A stretch of DNA of 64,000 bases from Gnetum montanum. Taxonomy: Eukaryota > Streptophyta > Gnetopsida > Gnetales > Gnetaceae. Positions within the stretch are counted from its first letter, which is position 1. Each line of letters starts with the position of its first letter. Below the pieces are notes generated by a model, which was not told where the DNA came from, ran no database searches, and worked only from the letters and a program-made list of their open reading frames with translations. Positions 46,901 to 56,903 of this stretch are shown here, piece by piece. The DNA lies in the NCBI GenBank assembly GCA_015680685.1, contig MNCI01003080.1, positions 1 through 64,000 on the forward strand. The letters are read 5' to 3'. The position numbers and the translations under genes were made by a program.

Positions 46901-47827
46901 CCTAGTGAGTTCAGAATATGATTAAGAAAAGGCTGTTGACCACTTTTCCATAACTTTTATCAACTTTTTCTTCTGTTCTATAGTAAGCTTGGCATTAATA
47001 ATAACTGGCCTGCCATTTTTCAAAAATACGTACTCCATTCCAGCTGGTAGTGTCTTTAATTCAAGTGGCTCTTATTTAAAATTGTCAGATATTTCCAGCT
47101 CACCCCAATTGAAATCATCATTTGCTCCTTCTGAGAGTGGATGATGAACTTACTCAAGTTCATCCATACTTACAACATATTTGTACATTAGGCCCTCAGT
47201 AGGTTCCATGCATACTATACTACTGCTAGCATCAGTTGTCAACCACTGGGTGCCTTCTTGTTTTGTGGCTGCTGCGTACAAGCCTCTCTGGATCTTAGCC
47301 TCTGGTGCACACTGCTTGCATGCAGAGATAGATGTTTGCTTTATTGACCATAACTTTTGCACACAATGGCACTTTGAATCACTGTACATGATACATGGAA
47401 CTCACTTCTTCTCGATCTTCCCAAACTCATTTTCTTTTGATATTTCTAAGGAAAGATCTCTAATGCCCATTTTGGCATCAACAGTACTTAGCCACGTCCT
47501 TCCCATAATAATTGGAAAGTCACCCTTGCAGTTATCCACTTTGATTACTAGGAAATCAGATCGATATGACCACTCACAAACGGTGGTGATGATGTCCTCA
47601 ACCAGTCCCAATGAAACAGTGATCGACTAGTCTGTTAATTCTAGCTGAATGTTGCTATTCTTTAAGGGAGGAAATTTCCACATTGTGTACATCTCATGTG
47701 AGATCAGATTAATACTAGAACCAAAGTCAAGAAGAGCTTTACAAGGCTCATTCCCAGCAATTTGTAAGTAAACTATGGAACTCTCAGGGTCAGCTAATTT
47801 TTTGGGTAGGTTACCAGCTCGAATCTA
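46901..47827 (-). pseudogene. E6 protease and linker
   Basis: Minus strand. The active-site loop near 47715-47740 reads ALLDFGSSIN, an intact-looking D-F-G-S. The protease core is at 47402-47611 (MGLVEDIITTVCEWSY, WLSTVDAKMGI). A stop interrupts before CKQCAPEAKIQRGLYAA (47150-47389). An in-frame TAG at 47825-47827 sits at the Trp position kept in E4. Confidence 0.8.
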
Positions 47828-50398
47828 ATCAGATACAGCATGTGTTAGCATTATAGTATGGATTTGAGAAGGATTTTGGTTTAAAGGGGACTTAGATAAA
47901 GAGAAAATAGAGGAAGTTGGAGGAGTAGGGTTACCAACCACCGATGTGTCCAAGGGCTTTGCTGGACTGCAAGGTCAGAAGAAGGATCTTTTCTTTGTTT
48001 GTGGTTTTGACCTGCTTGATAGGTTAACTGATTACAGATTAACCACCCTCGTAGTGTTCCTTTGCTGTGGTTGTGCAGGAAATTCACCTTGCATAGATGG
48101 AGTAGGTGGTAGCTATGTAGGAGGTGGAGGAGTTGGTGCAAGGATAGGAGGTTCATGAGGATAGTAGGTGGCATCCCTCCTTGGATAGGAAAATTGATAT
48201 GTTTTAGGAGGGTAGTGGTGAGATTGGTAAGAAGCAACATGACCAGAGGAGTCCCTTGGAGATGAAGGTTGCTAAATGTAGTAACCATAGGGATCTGGTT
48301 GTCAGTAAGAGTATTTCTATCTTGGAGGTGGCAATGCCCATGATTGTGATTGTTGTTACTACTGGTACAATTCATAGGGTTGCAGAGGAGTTCCACTTGG
48401 ATAGCATTGCTATAGTTGGTGGAACTGTCGAGAATTACGTTATGGATAAGGTAATCTTTTGGGCATTTGCCTTTGTGCAAGTCATGGATGTAAGGCATAC
48501 ATCCCAAATTCCTGCAAGTGTGATACAACTAGACAACATCCCTTAGGATATTCATATTGGCAGACATCACACCCATCATCATAATCTAAGTCACTATTTG
48601 CAACCATCTCTATCGCATCCATTTTACCTTTACCCTTAGATATGGTATATTCAGCCTCCTTACGCCTCCGGCACTCATGCTCACCACTTTGCTCATTGGA
48701 CTCTTCAGTAATTTTTAAAACAACTTGAAACCTATTGTCCATGGAGTCCCATAATTGATCAACCTTAGTCGTGATTTCTAATTGCAATTTTTGGAATGGC
48801 AAGATTTTCTAATTAACCACCTCATCTCTGGTGAATTCATCCTCATTGTCACAAAATCGGACCTCCTTTTTCTGAATAGAAGGATCCCTATTATATTCTT
48901 CTACACTTTCATGTTTTCTCAGTTCTCCCTCATCCTTGGCTACTTGCTTAATTAATTTTTGAATCTGACAGGTGCTTAACTTTGTCAATCTCCCTTGGGC
49001 ATAAACGTTGAGGGTTTTCCTGGTTTTAGACCACAACCCATCTATAATATGGTGAAGCTGATCAAGCTAAGAGTATCCATGGTCAGGACACCTATGCAAT
49101 AGAGAGTAGTATTGGCCAATAACAGCATCCAAGGGCTCATGATTCCCTTGTTTCCACCCTTGAATTTGTTTTCTTAGATTGGATACTTAGGATTACATTT
49201 GATATTTGTCAGTGAATAATTCCAACATCATACTCCATTGCCTGAATGATTCTGGTTCCAAGGATTGATACCAAATTTCTGCTTCCTTGATAAGTGTCCT
49301 TGGAAATAATTTTAGCTTTTGCCATTTGTTCTTAATATTCTGCAAGGAACATGCATCTTGGAAGGCCTAGAGATGATTTTGTGGATCAACATCATATCCT
49401 CCCTCGAACTAAGGGATGTTGTTAATATCTAGCCTCTTTATTCTGCTGTCCTTCACATGCCTTGTTGGAATCCTCACATCCTCTGCAATATTCAACATGC
49501 CCTGAGTAGCAAGTAGAGGTTCATCAAGGCCATGATGGTGATGCCTACAGTGTTGTCTACTAGCCCTTCTTTCTTGATGATGGGCCTCTTCGGATTGCCC
49601 ACGTCTTCGGTCACGACTGTCCTAATTGTCCTTTCTATTTTCCTAGTCTGATCGGTCATCTCCATCATGGTTATTTCTTCTATGGCCATGATTTGAACCA
49701 GATGAAGAAGAAGATGATGATGATGAAGGGGAAGAAAAAGGGGAACTTGCTTCGCATTGATGCCCATCACCCTTCCTTCAATGCTCACAACCACGATCGC
49801 GATCATGAACTTCTTTATTCCCCCTTTTTTTGACTTGCTTCTCTAGATCCATTTTTGTCATTGGATNTTTTTTTTGACTTGCTTCTCTAGATCCATTTTT
49901 GTCATTGGATCCATTTTGACCAGAACCTAGATTATGAATTGTAGATTGTACATTTTGGTTAAGGGCTCCTTGAACAAAGTCAAAGAGAGGAGAATCACTA
50001 AAGAAGTGGTTACCTTCATCAGTTGGGGCAAGTGGAGATGGAAAGATATTTGACCCCTTACCCTTCATAAGCTCGTGTTGATGCTCCAGTTGATGATCCC
50101 TTAATCTTTGCGCTTCAGTGGGATGATAATCCCTTGAGTCGGGATCTCGCATCTCTTATTCTCCATGGAGATGTTGAAGCCCATGTCATGTGAGCATTAA
50201 CTGGAGCATTGCTGGATTAGATTGGTTAAGTGGCAACACAATGTTGCCTTTCACACCATGCTATAGCATCAGTTCGTCTTGATGCAAGATGAAGGTAAAG
50301 TCTGGTACATACTCATTAAGATGAGCATATACCACCCAGTATTGTTGAGGCACCTGAATTACCCTAGGCAGAGATGGGCTCCTATGAGAAGAAGACAT
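47828..50398 (-). pseudogene. E6 gag polyprotein
   Basis: The minus-strand start is at 50398 (MSSSHRS). N-terminal frames are 49778-50152 and 49492-49806, core fragments 48809-49036 and 48482-48802, with a Tyr/Leu-rich tail. The zinc-knuckle-like motif reads C-D-V-C-Q-Y-E-Y-P-K-G-C-C near 48530-48575; the central His is Tyr. A single N at 49867 with a flanking ~42-base duplication distorts the N-terminal part. Confidence 0.8.
49825..49910. other. Assembly join (N at 49867) with flanking duplication
   Basis: The run TTTTTTGACTTGCTTCTC through GTCATTGGAT occurs on both sides of the N at 49867. As at 35259, this is an unmerged overlap. Confidence 0.85.
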
Positions 50399-50541
50399 TT
50401 TGTGTTAATAAACAATGTGCAGTTGAGGTTTAATTAATGATAATAATAATTTTATATATTTTCATAGGATTCGACTCTGAGGGTTCGAACAATGAGGTTA
50501 CTAAATTTCACTAGGTTTAGATAGCGCACGAAGAACTATAA

Positions 50542-50559
50542 TCCCTAGCAACAGTGCTA
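50542..50559 (-). promoter_or_regulatory. E6 primer-binding site (tRNA-Asp)
   Basis: Minus strand TAGCACTGTTGCTAGGGA beside the 5' LTR. 13 of 18 positions match the tRNA-Asp complement, with mainly transition differences. Confidence 0.8.
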
Positions 50560-50560
50560 A

Positions 50561-51318
50561 TGATGAGTGACAAGGTGCCCCTAAGCCCAACCATACAAAT
50601 CACAGGCATTCACGTGCAATTCGGTCAAATTCCACAGACTATAATTACTAAGTACACTAGAGCTAAACAATGCTTGTGTGTTATCTGTTCATTGTCTTCC
50701 TAGTCCCACTTGTGGAATGCAATTGTATGGTTAAGTGTGAATGAGGCGTAGGAATTACTTGCCTAGAACAAAGATGAAAGTAAAAGTAAGAGTGATTAAT
50801 TGCTAAACAAACTATGAGCTAATCAAACGCTAACTGTTCCTAAGCTATCAAGTGTCACACATATGTTCGAAGGGGTCATGCTTGTCTATTTTAATAATTT
50901 GCTTGATTGATCAAAATTAATTACTGCATTAATAACATTAATGTAAATTGCATAAAATATAAATGCATAAGAAAAAAAGTCTCAAGTGCTACAAGGAATG
51001 GATCAAAGAGTTTGTCTTTATTGCCAACACAATGGTGTGTTCAAGTACATCAATGCTTGAATAAAGATCCGTTCACACTTAGATCTCCTATTGTAGGCAC
51101 TTGGAAAATATTCTAACTCTCAAATGAAAAAACTGCAAGAGTTTCGCTACTTGACTACCAAAAAATTACTCTCAATTGTGCACCTGGGCACTGTATTTAT
51201 AGACCCGGGAGTAACCTTGCAATATCAAATGTATGATATTGCATCTTAGGTTGCAATATTGCGTACCCGATATAGCGGCCACCTTGATATCGAAACATAT
51301 GAAAAACACTATTTATCA
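50561..51318 (-). repeat. E6 5' LTR
   Basis: 758 bp, TGATGAGTGACAAGG to TATTTATCA. It is about 100 bp shorter than the 3' LTR through internal deletions (around 50745-50750 and 50820-50830). TATA element TATAAATA at 51194-51201 (minus). Confidence 0.9.
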
Positions 51319-51323
51319 TAAGT

Positions 51324-52110
51324 GAATCTAGCCTTAAGGTTAATAATTATCTTCCCAATTATACTTGTGACATTCATTGGTATGGTTAAGTGTAACTGAG
51401 GCATTCGATTTGTATCATTTTTATGTTTTATAGTCAAGTGCTTGGAATGTAGATAAAAAGGGATTTAATTGACTGATCTAAATTAACTAATTAACTAATC
51501 ATTTAACTAATCCTAATATAAGTATCCATTCCCACTTTCTATACATGTCCTAAACCCATGTATCCACTATTGGGTGACCAAACGCTACGCTACTGAGCGT
51601 ATCAAGCAATAACGTTGTTGGGATTACCAAGCGAAAACATGTTATACTTGAAGTGGTTGTACTTATGTGTATAATCTATCTAGCTTAATTGCTTATCCAA
51701 CATAGTAACTAGAAAATAATCAATAATTAATTAAAAACATTTAATAAATAATTGAAAATAGTAAAGGCATAAATAAAATATCTAATCTATTCAAAGTGCT
51801 GCAAGGCTTATTAGAAAGCTCATCTTTATTGTCACACACACTGTTGTGCTCAAGTACAACAATGCTCGAATAAAGATTTGTACACTCAATGAGTCCTGCT
51901 GTGGGCACTTAGAGGAAAAAACTTTTAACTTTCGAATGGAAAAAAATGCAATAGCTTTGCTGCGATTGAAATTTAGATTGCCATAAATATGACTAGTAGG
52001 CATGTATTTATAGGCAATGGATAGACACTGCATCAACGGGGCCTCATCGATAAAAGGCGAGATGCATCAACAAGGCCTCATTGACGCAGCCAACCAACAA
52101 TGACTCATCA
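51324..52110 (-). repeat. E4 5' LTR, outer segment
   Basis: It resumes at GAATCTAGCC after E6 and ends CAATGACTCATCA. TATA element at 52005-52012 (minus). The GGCCTC(A/G)TC repeats at 52031-52090 form the U3 module that is also found at 20335-20405. Confidence 0.9.
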
Positions 52111-52666
52111 CCCTTTTATGCTTGTGGGGCATTTGAACTGCCTCTGTGATCTATATCATGCTTCTGGTAGAAAAAAAGGGTTCATTGTCATCAGACATAC
52201 CCTAATGATAATCTTGATTTATGTTTTTTTAATCATTATGTCTATGATTACTTTGATTTCTTTCATCTTGCCTTTGCTCTTTATTTTTATCTTCATCTTG
52301 ACTCCTTAGTGTACCTTCATCTTTGTCAAAACTAGAGGTTGAAGAGGAGGAGGAAGAGGAAGATGGTGAACTGGGAGAATTGCCATGGCTCCTATATCTC
52401 CCCCTATGGTCCCTAGATTTATCTCTTCTAGGTTTGGAGGAGGTCTTGGGCCTTGAGGTCCTTCTTGTTCTAGGACTTACTTCATCTTCTCTAAGATTAT
52501 TTGCATTAGTTGAATGTAGTCCTTGAATGTAGTAAGGGTCTAAATGAACATATGAGACCCATGTGTTTACTGATTCACTCTAATTTTCTTTAATATAGAT
52601 TGTACAATTTTTCTTACTAGTGTTCTCATCATGTGATGGATTATTGGCTCTATGTGAAGAATACAT
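52111..52666 (-). pseudogene. E3 gag N-terminal part (copy 1)
   Basis: Minus-strand start at 52666 (MYSSHRANNPS). It continues into a Ser-rich run encoded at about 52340-52375 (plus-strand GAGGAGGAGGAAGAGG). It joins the part left of E4 at 15885. Its sequence is near-identical to copy 2 at 53530-54102. Confidence 0.8.
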
Positions 52667-52779
52667 GTTTTTAATTAATAATGTGTATGAGTTAAAATAT
52701 TAAATTTTCTTAAAAGATAAGACCTTAATGCTTTTATAGTGATCGTTTATAATATAACTAATTTATATCACTAGCACCA

Positions 52780-52797
52780 TCCCAGGCAATGATGCCA
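52780..52797 (-). promoter_or_regulatory. E3 primer-binding site, copy 1
   Basis: Minus strand TGGCATCATTGCCTGGGA, 14 of 18 matches to the tRNA-Asp complement, one base inside the truncated middle LTR. Confidence 0.8.
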
Positions 52798-52798
52798 A

Positions 52799-52952
52799 TG
52801 ATGAGTAGCAGGTACCCCCTATGCCCAACCATATGAATCACAAGCATTTACATGCAATTCGATTGAATTCCGTGGATGGAACTAGTATGGTAACTAGATT
52901 ATTAAGCATTGATCGTAGGTCACTATCTTTCCACTTAGACTAGTGCTAGCTT
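52799..52952 (-). repeat. E3 truncated middle LTR
   Basis: About 154 bp (TGATGAGTAGCAGGTACCC to GTGCTAGCTT) match the inner end of the 5' LTR at 54234. The rest of the LTR is deleted and gag sequence starts abruptly at 52953. Confidence 0.75.
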
Positions 52953-54102
52953 AGAAGATTTGGGTCCCAGTTATATGCCTTTACACTCTCCTTTTTACAT
53001 AACTCTCCTTCTTTTTTTGCCACCTACTCAACTAGTCTTTATATCTGATGGGCTTTCAATTCTGATAATCATCCTTGGGCATAGATCCCAAGAGTCTCCC
53101 TTGTTTTGTTACGAAGCCCATTTATGATGTGGAGAAGCTGCTCATTTTGAGGAAAACCATGGCCTAGACATTTATGTAGTAGAGAATAATATCTATCCAA
53201 GGCTACATCCAAGGATTCATGATTTTCTTACTTTCACCTTTGGATTTGTTTTCTTAGATTGGACACTCTTTCATAGGTTTGGTATGTTTCGTTGAAGAGC
53301 TCAAGCATTGTGAACCACCGATGGATTGAATCTAGTTCCAATAATCTATACCAACTTTCAACTTCTTCTATTAGTGTCTTAGGAAAGAGCTTAAGCTTTT
53401 ACCATCTACTTTTATTGTTTTGCAAGGTGTAGGCATCATGGAAGGCCCGTAAATGATGTTGTGGATCGAAATTATAGTCTTCCTCAAATTTAGGAATGTT
53501 ATTCATATCAAGCCTTTTAATGCAGCTTTCCCTTTAATGCCTATGGGGCATTTGAATTGCCTCTATGATCTGTATCATGCTTCTAGTAGAAAACAAGGGT
53601 CATCATCAGACATATCCTAATGATAATCTCTATTTCTATTTTTTTGATTATGATGATCTTGTCTGTGATTACTTTGATGTCTTTCATCTTGCCTTTGCTT
53701 TTTATTTTTATCATCTTGACCCCTTAGTGTATTTCTACCTCTATACCGACATTCATCTTTGTCAGAACTAGAGGTTGAAGAGGAAGAGGAAGAGGAAGAT
53801 GATGAACTGGGAGAATCACTATGGCTCCTATATCTCACCCTATGGTCCCTTCATTTATCTCTTTTAGGTTTGGAGGAGGTCTTAGGCCTTGAGGCCCTCC
53901 TTGTTCTAGGACTTACTTCATCTCCTTTAAGATTGTCTGCATCAGTTGAATGTAGTCTTTGAATGTAGTAAGGGTCTAAATGAACATATGAGACCCTTGT
54001 GTTTAGTAATTCACTTCAATTTGCTTCAATATAGATCATACAATTTTTCTTACTAGTTTTCTCATCATGTGATGGATTCTCAACTCTATGTGAAGAATAC
54101 AT
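52953..54102 (-). pseudogene. E3 gag, second copy
   Basis: A minus-strand gag fragment from the mid-core (GAAGATTTGGGTCCC, equivalent to 15305) to the start codon at 54102 (MYSSHRVE). The frame 53617-53838 reads RYRSHSDSPSSSSSSSSSSS. Positions 53530-53534 hold a single CCCTT, the unoccupied E4 target site. It is degraded by stops like copy 1. Confidence 0.8.
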
Positions 54103-54214
54103 GTTTTTAATTAATAATGTGTGTGAGTTAAAATATTAATTTTTCTTAAAAGATAAGTTGTTGATGCTTTATAGCGATCGTTTATAATATAACTAATCTA
54201 GATCACTAGCACCA

Positions 54215-54232
54215 TCCTAGGCAATGATGCCA
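54215..54232 (-). promoter_or_regulatory. E3 primer-binding site, copy 2
   Basis: Minus strand TGGCATCATTGCCTAGGA next to the 5' LTR. It shares with copy 1 the substitutions TGGCATCATTGCC, so the two derive from one element. Confidence 0.8.
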
Positions 54233-54233
54233 A

Positions 54234-55968
54234 TGATGTGCAATAGGTACCCCCTACACCCAACCATACAAATTACAAGCATTCATGTGCAATTCGAGCA
54301 AATTCTGTAAATGAAACTAGTGTGGTATCTAGATTGTTAAGTATTGATCACAGGTTGTTGTCTTCCCACTTAGGCTAGTGGTAGCTTTGTCATGTATGGT
54401 TTAGTCCAAAATGAGGCATATGATTATTGATGTTATGCGACCCTTAACTTAGCTAAATAATTGATGAGTGGCTAGGTACCCCTACACTCAACCATATGAA
54501 TACGAGCGTTCACGCAACATCTAGTCGAACTCCGCAGACGGGCTAGTTGTGGTATTTAGATAGTTACACGTTGATCACAATTCGCTTTCTTCCCACCTAG
54601 ACTAGTATTTGCTTTGTCACGTATGGTTTAGTTCAGAGTGAGGTGTATGATGTGGTCCTAAGCTAGTACTACTCTTAGAGGCAATGGAAAATAACTTTGT
54701 TTTAAGCTAATAGGGAATAAGAAGAAAAATCTAAGCTAGCCTAAGTGCGATGAGCATATGTCCTTAATCATCCATACACATTTTGGACCTCATGTACTAC
54801 TTCTGGGATTACCAAGCACATGTTACTTAAGCACAACTAGATACGCTACTGGGATACCAAGTAGTCACACTTAAATGCTCGTGATTAGGTTGTACTCATT
54901 CCATGTTTAATAACAGGGATAGTAAATGAAGGTAAAGAAATATTAATTAAGAAAACAATAAATAACAATAACAATTAAGCAATTAAAACTAAGTGAATGT
55001 TTCAATGATGAAGCAATCTCGATCTTTATTGCCAGTCATGTGCGTGTCCAAGTACGTCGCACTCGAATAAAGGTTCCGTGCAATTACAATCATCACACTA
55101 TAGGCATGCACTGGGGAAAGAATTGAAATGAACTAAAAATAACAAAAAGACTCTACTTCTATCCTTACTTACTCCCCCTTCCTGTGCGTCGAAAGGTGTA
55201 TTTATAGGCTTACACAGGAGTCGCAATATCATGTATCCGATATCGTTATCCATGCCACAATATCGTGTACCCAATATCGAGGGTTCGATATCAAGGGTTC
55301 AATGTCAAGGGTCTCATATTAGCACCTGGCAAACCATGATTCATCAATAATCATGTAGAAATTAATTATTTAAACTAATTAATAATAAAAAGATGAATCC
55401 TAAACTATCCTAAGGGCAACGAGTATTTGTTCTCAACTTGTTGTACACATCTTGAACTCATGTATCCACTACTGGAATTACCAAATGTTATGCTACTAGG
55501 TGAACTAAGTAATAATGCTGTTGGGATTACCAAGCAAATACATGTTGACGCTCAAAACTGGTCGCACTCATTCTGTCGATTGATTAGCGTGCATAAAAAT
55601 GTAAATGTTAACTAAGTACATAGAAAATAAACTGCATTGAAAATAAATCTATTTTAAGTCAAAGTGCTACAATGAATAGGAATCAATCTCAATCTTATTG
55701 CCATTCATGGAATGTGTCTAGGTACAATGCCACTTGAATAAGACACTATACAATTGACTTAAATCCACATTGTAGGCACTCCTCTAGGATTACAAAATAA
55801 AACTACAAGAGTCTAGTTACACTGCTTACCAAATGGTGCCAAATACGCGACGGGTGCTTGCATATTTATAGGCAAATATAGGCATTGTGTCGATGGGTAT
55901 GTATTGACAAAGTTGCCTAACATACCAAGTCTAATCAATTGGGCATTGAACATACTTACCACTTATCA
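54234..55968 (-). repeat. E3 5' LTR (interrupted by S3)
   Basis: Segments 54234-54461 and 55352-55968, about 845 bp after removing S3. Inner end TGATGTGCAATAGG; outer end taken as TTACCACTTATCA at 55968. The outer end is by analogy with E6, since no partner LTR or target duplication is visible. Confidence 0.7.
54457..55351 (-). repeat. S3: solo LTR inserted in E3 LTR
   Basis: The insert 54462-55346 (885 bp), TGATGAGTGGCTAGG to CATGATTCATCA, is flanked by perfect ATAAT duplications. No internal region, PBS or PPT is attached, so it is a recombined solo LTR. Its U3 (55205-55330) holds CGATATCG/CAATATCG repeats. Confidence 0.9.
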
Positions 55969-56903
55969 AGGGTGTTGGAACCGAAAACATTTGTTTAACA
56001 ATATTTGCCCCTAAGACATAGTGAAATTATAACTCAATATTACCCACTAAAATAGAACCCATAACTTAAAGTTTCCAAATCAAAAGTCTTACTTTAATAT
56101 AGTGATACCTATAAGTAAACAATGATAGTAAAGTCATATCATGCAAACAAAAATTTGTCCAAAGGCATTGCAACTAAATTCTATGAAAGACTAGATGAAA
56201 CTTATCCATAGAACTAGAAGTTGTTAGGGAAGCTTCGCAAATTAGCCATTTGAAAAAACAAAATCTATGAAAAGAAACAAAGGGAGTGAAAATCAATTAG
56301 CTTCATGGAGGAAGGGGGTGCCACAAGGCTCACAAACGAATGGTCACGTTCAAACTTGCTGGCCATTAGCGGAAGGCATTCCTTAAGGCAACTTGACTAC
56401 TAGTAGATGTGATGATGTGATGAGGGAAAATTCCACTATTGAGGTTGACCCACCTCTATGTTATATCAAACAAAATTATTGTATTGACTATTTTTCTTAG
56501 GATACACTTGGAGATTAAGCTTTATTTATACAAGTTCGTGCAAAGAAGATCAAATTCAACCATCCAATTACTGCAGAGAAAAGAAAAAGAAAAAAACATT
56601 TTTAGCATGAATCATAGCAAGGTGTGATTTAACGAGGATTAACCATGCATTTTTAGGAAGTAAAAGGTTGGAGTGAGGCTGTAAACTACCCAAATACCCC
56701 GTTAAAAACCTGCGTCATTTTAAATGTTGAATAAGCTTACCAGTTGAATGGTCATTTTCATGGACACGTTCATTTTTTTAAAAGATAAGGGGAAGAAACA
56801 AACACGCCAGCCGAGAAATGCAAACCTTCCATTGCCTTGTCTGCAATTCATTTTAATTATCCAGTTGCTACTTCGTCACAGATTTTGGACTGCAAACAGA
56901 ACC
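55969..56903. other. Unique sequence upstream of the lipase gene
   Basis: About 0.9 kb of AT-rich sequence without retroelement similarity to the rest of the window. It must contain the promoter of the + strand gene. TTTATTTATA at 56521-56530 is a weak TATA candidate but lies far from the start codon. An in-frame ATG at 56748 would give a 52-residue N-terminal extension without clear signal features. Confidence 0.5.

Larger units (their letters stand above)
41267..51323 (-). mobile_element. E6: near-complete element inserted in E4 5' LTR
   Basis: Spans 41272-51318, with flanking GAAGT (41267-41271) and TAAGT (51319-51323), a duplication with one substitution. The joined flanks recreate CTTTAG(G/A)AGTGAATC as in the E4 3' LTR. 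The element has both LTRs, PPT, 3' region, integrase to gag, and PBS, about 10 kb. It has no env-position frame. Both hairpins and the surrounding 3' region are closer to E4 than to E5. Confidence 0.93.
15881..52115 (-). mobile_element. E4: full-length element with env-position ORF, hosting E5 and E6
   Basis: Spans 15886-52110 between perfect CCCTT duplications (15881-15885 and 52111-52115). With E5 and E6 removed it is about 13.3 kb, some 3 kb longer than E5 or E6. The extra length is a degraded frame (17050-19890) plus its leader between integrase and the 3' LTR. Order on the minus strand: 5' LTR (split by E6), PBS, gag, protease, RT, RNaseH, integrase (split by E5), leader with promoter-like module, extra ORF, PPT, 3' LTR. 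Its U3 carries GGCCTCGTCGA repeats instead of the GATATC repeats of E1, E2, E5 and E7. Confidence 0.9.
11624..55968 (-). mobile_element. E3: oldest host element, pol-less gag-type, with extra internal LTR
   Basis: This minus-strand element is interrupted by E4 (15886-52110) and S3. From the 3' side it holds a polypurine tract (11625-11633), a 3' non-coding region, an unusual gag extension, gag, PBS, a truncated middle LTR (52799-52952), a second gag copy, PBS and a 5' LTR ending near 55968. RT, RNaseH and integrase are absent. Two gag copies around an LTR suggest a three-LTR tandem made by unequal recombination and then trimmed. The second gag copy keeps the empty E4 insertion site. The 3' LTR would lie left of E1, outside the window. 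Confidence 0.75.

Noticed and set aside
56748-56903. Upstream in-frame ATG as the lipase start
   Set aside because: It would put 52 mostly polar and basic residues before a clear signal-like segment, while the ATG at 56904 has better context. Not excluded.
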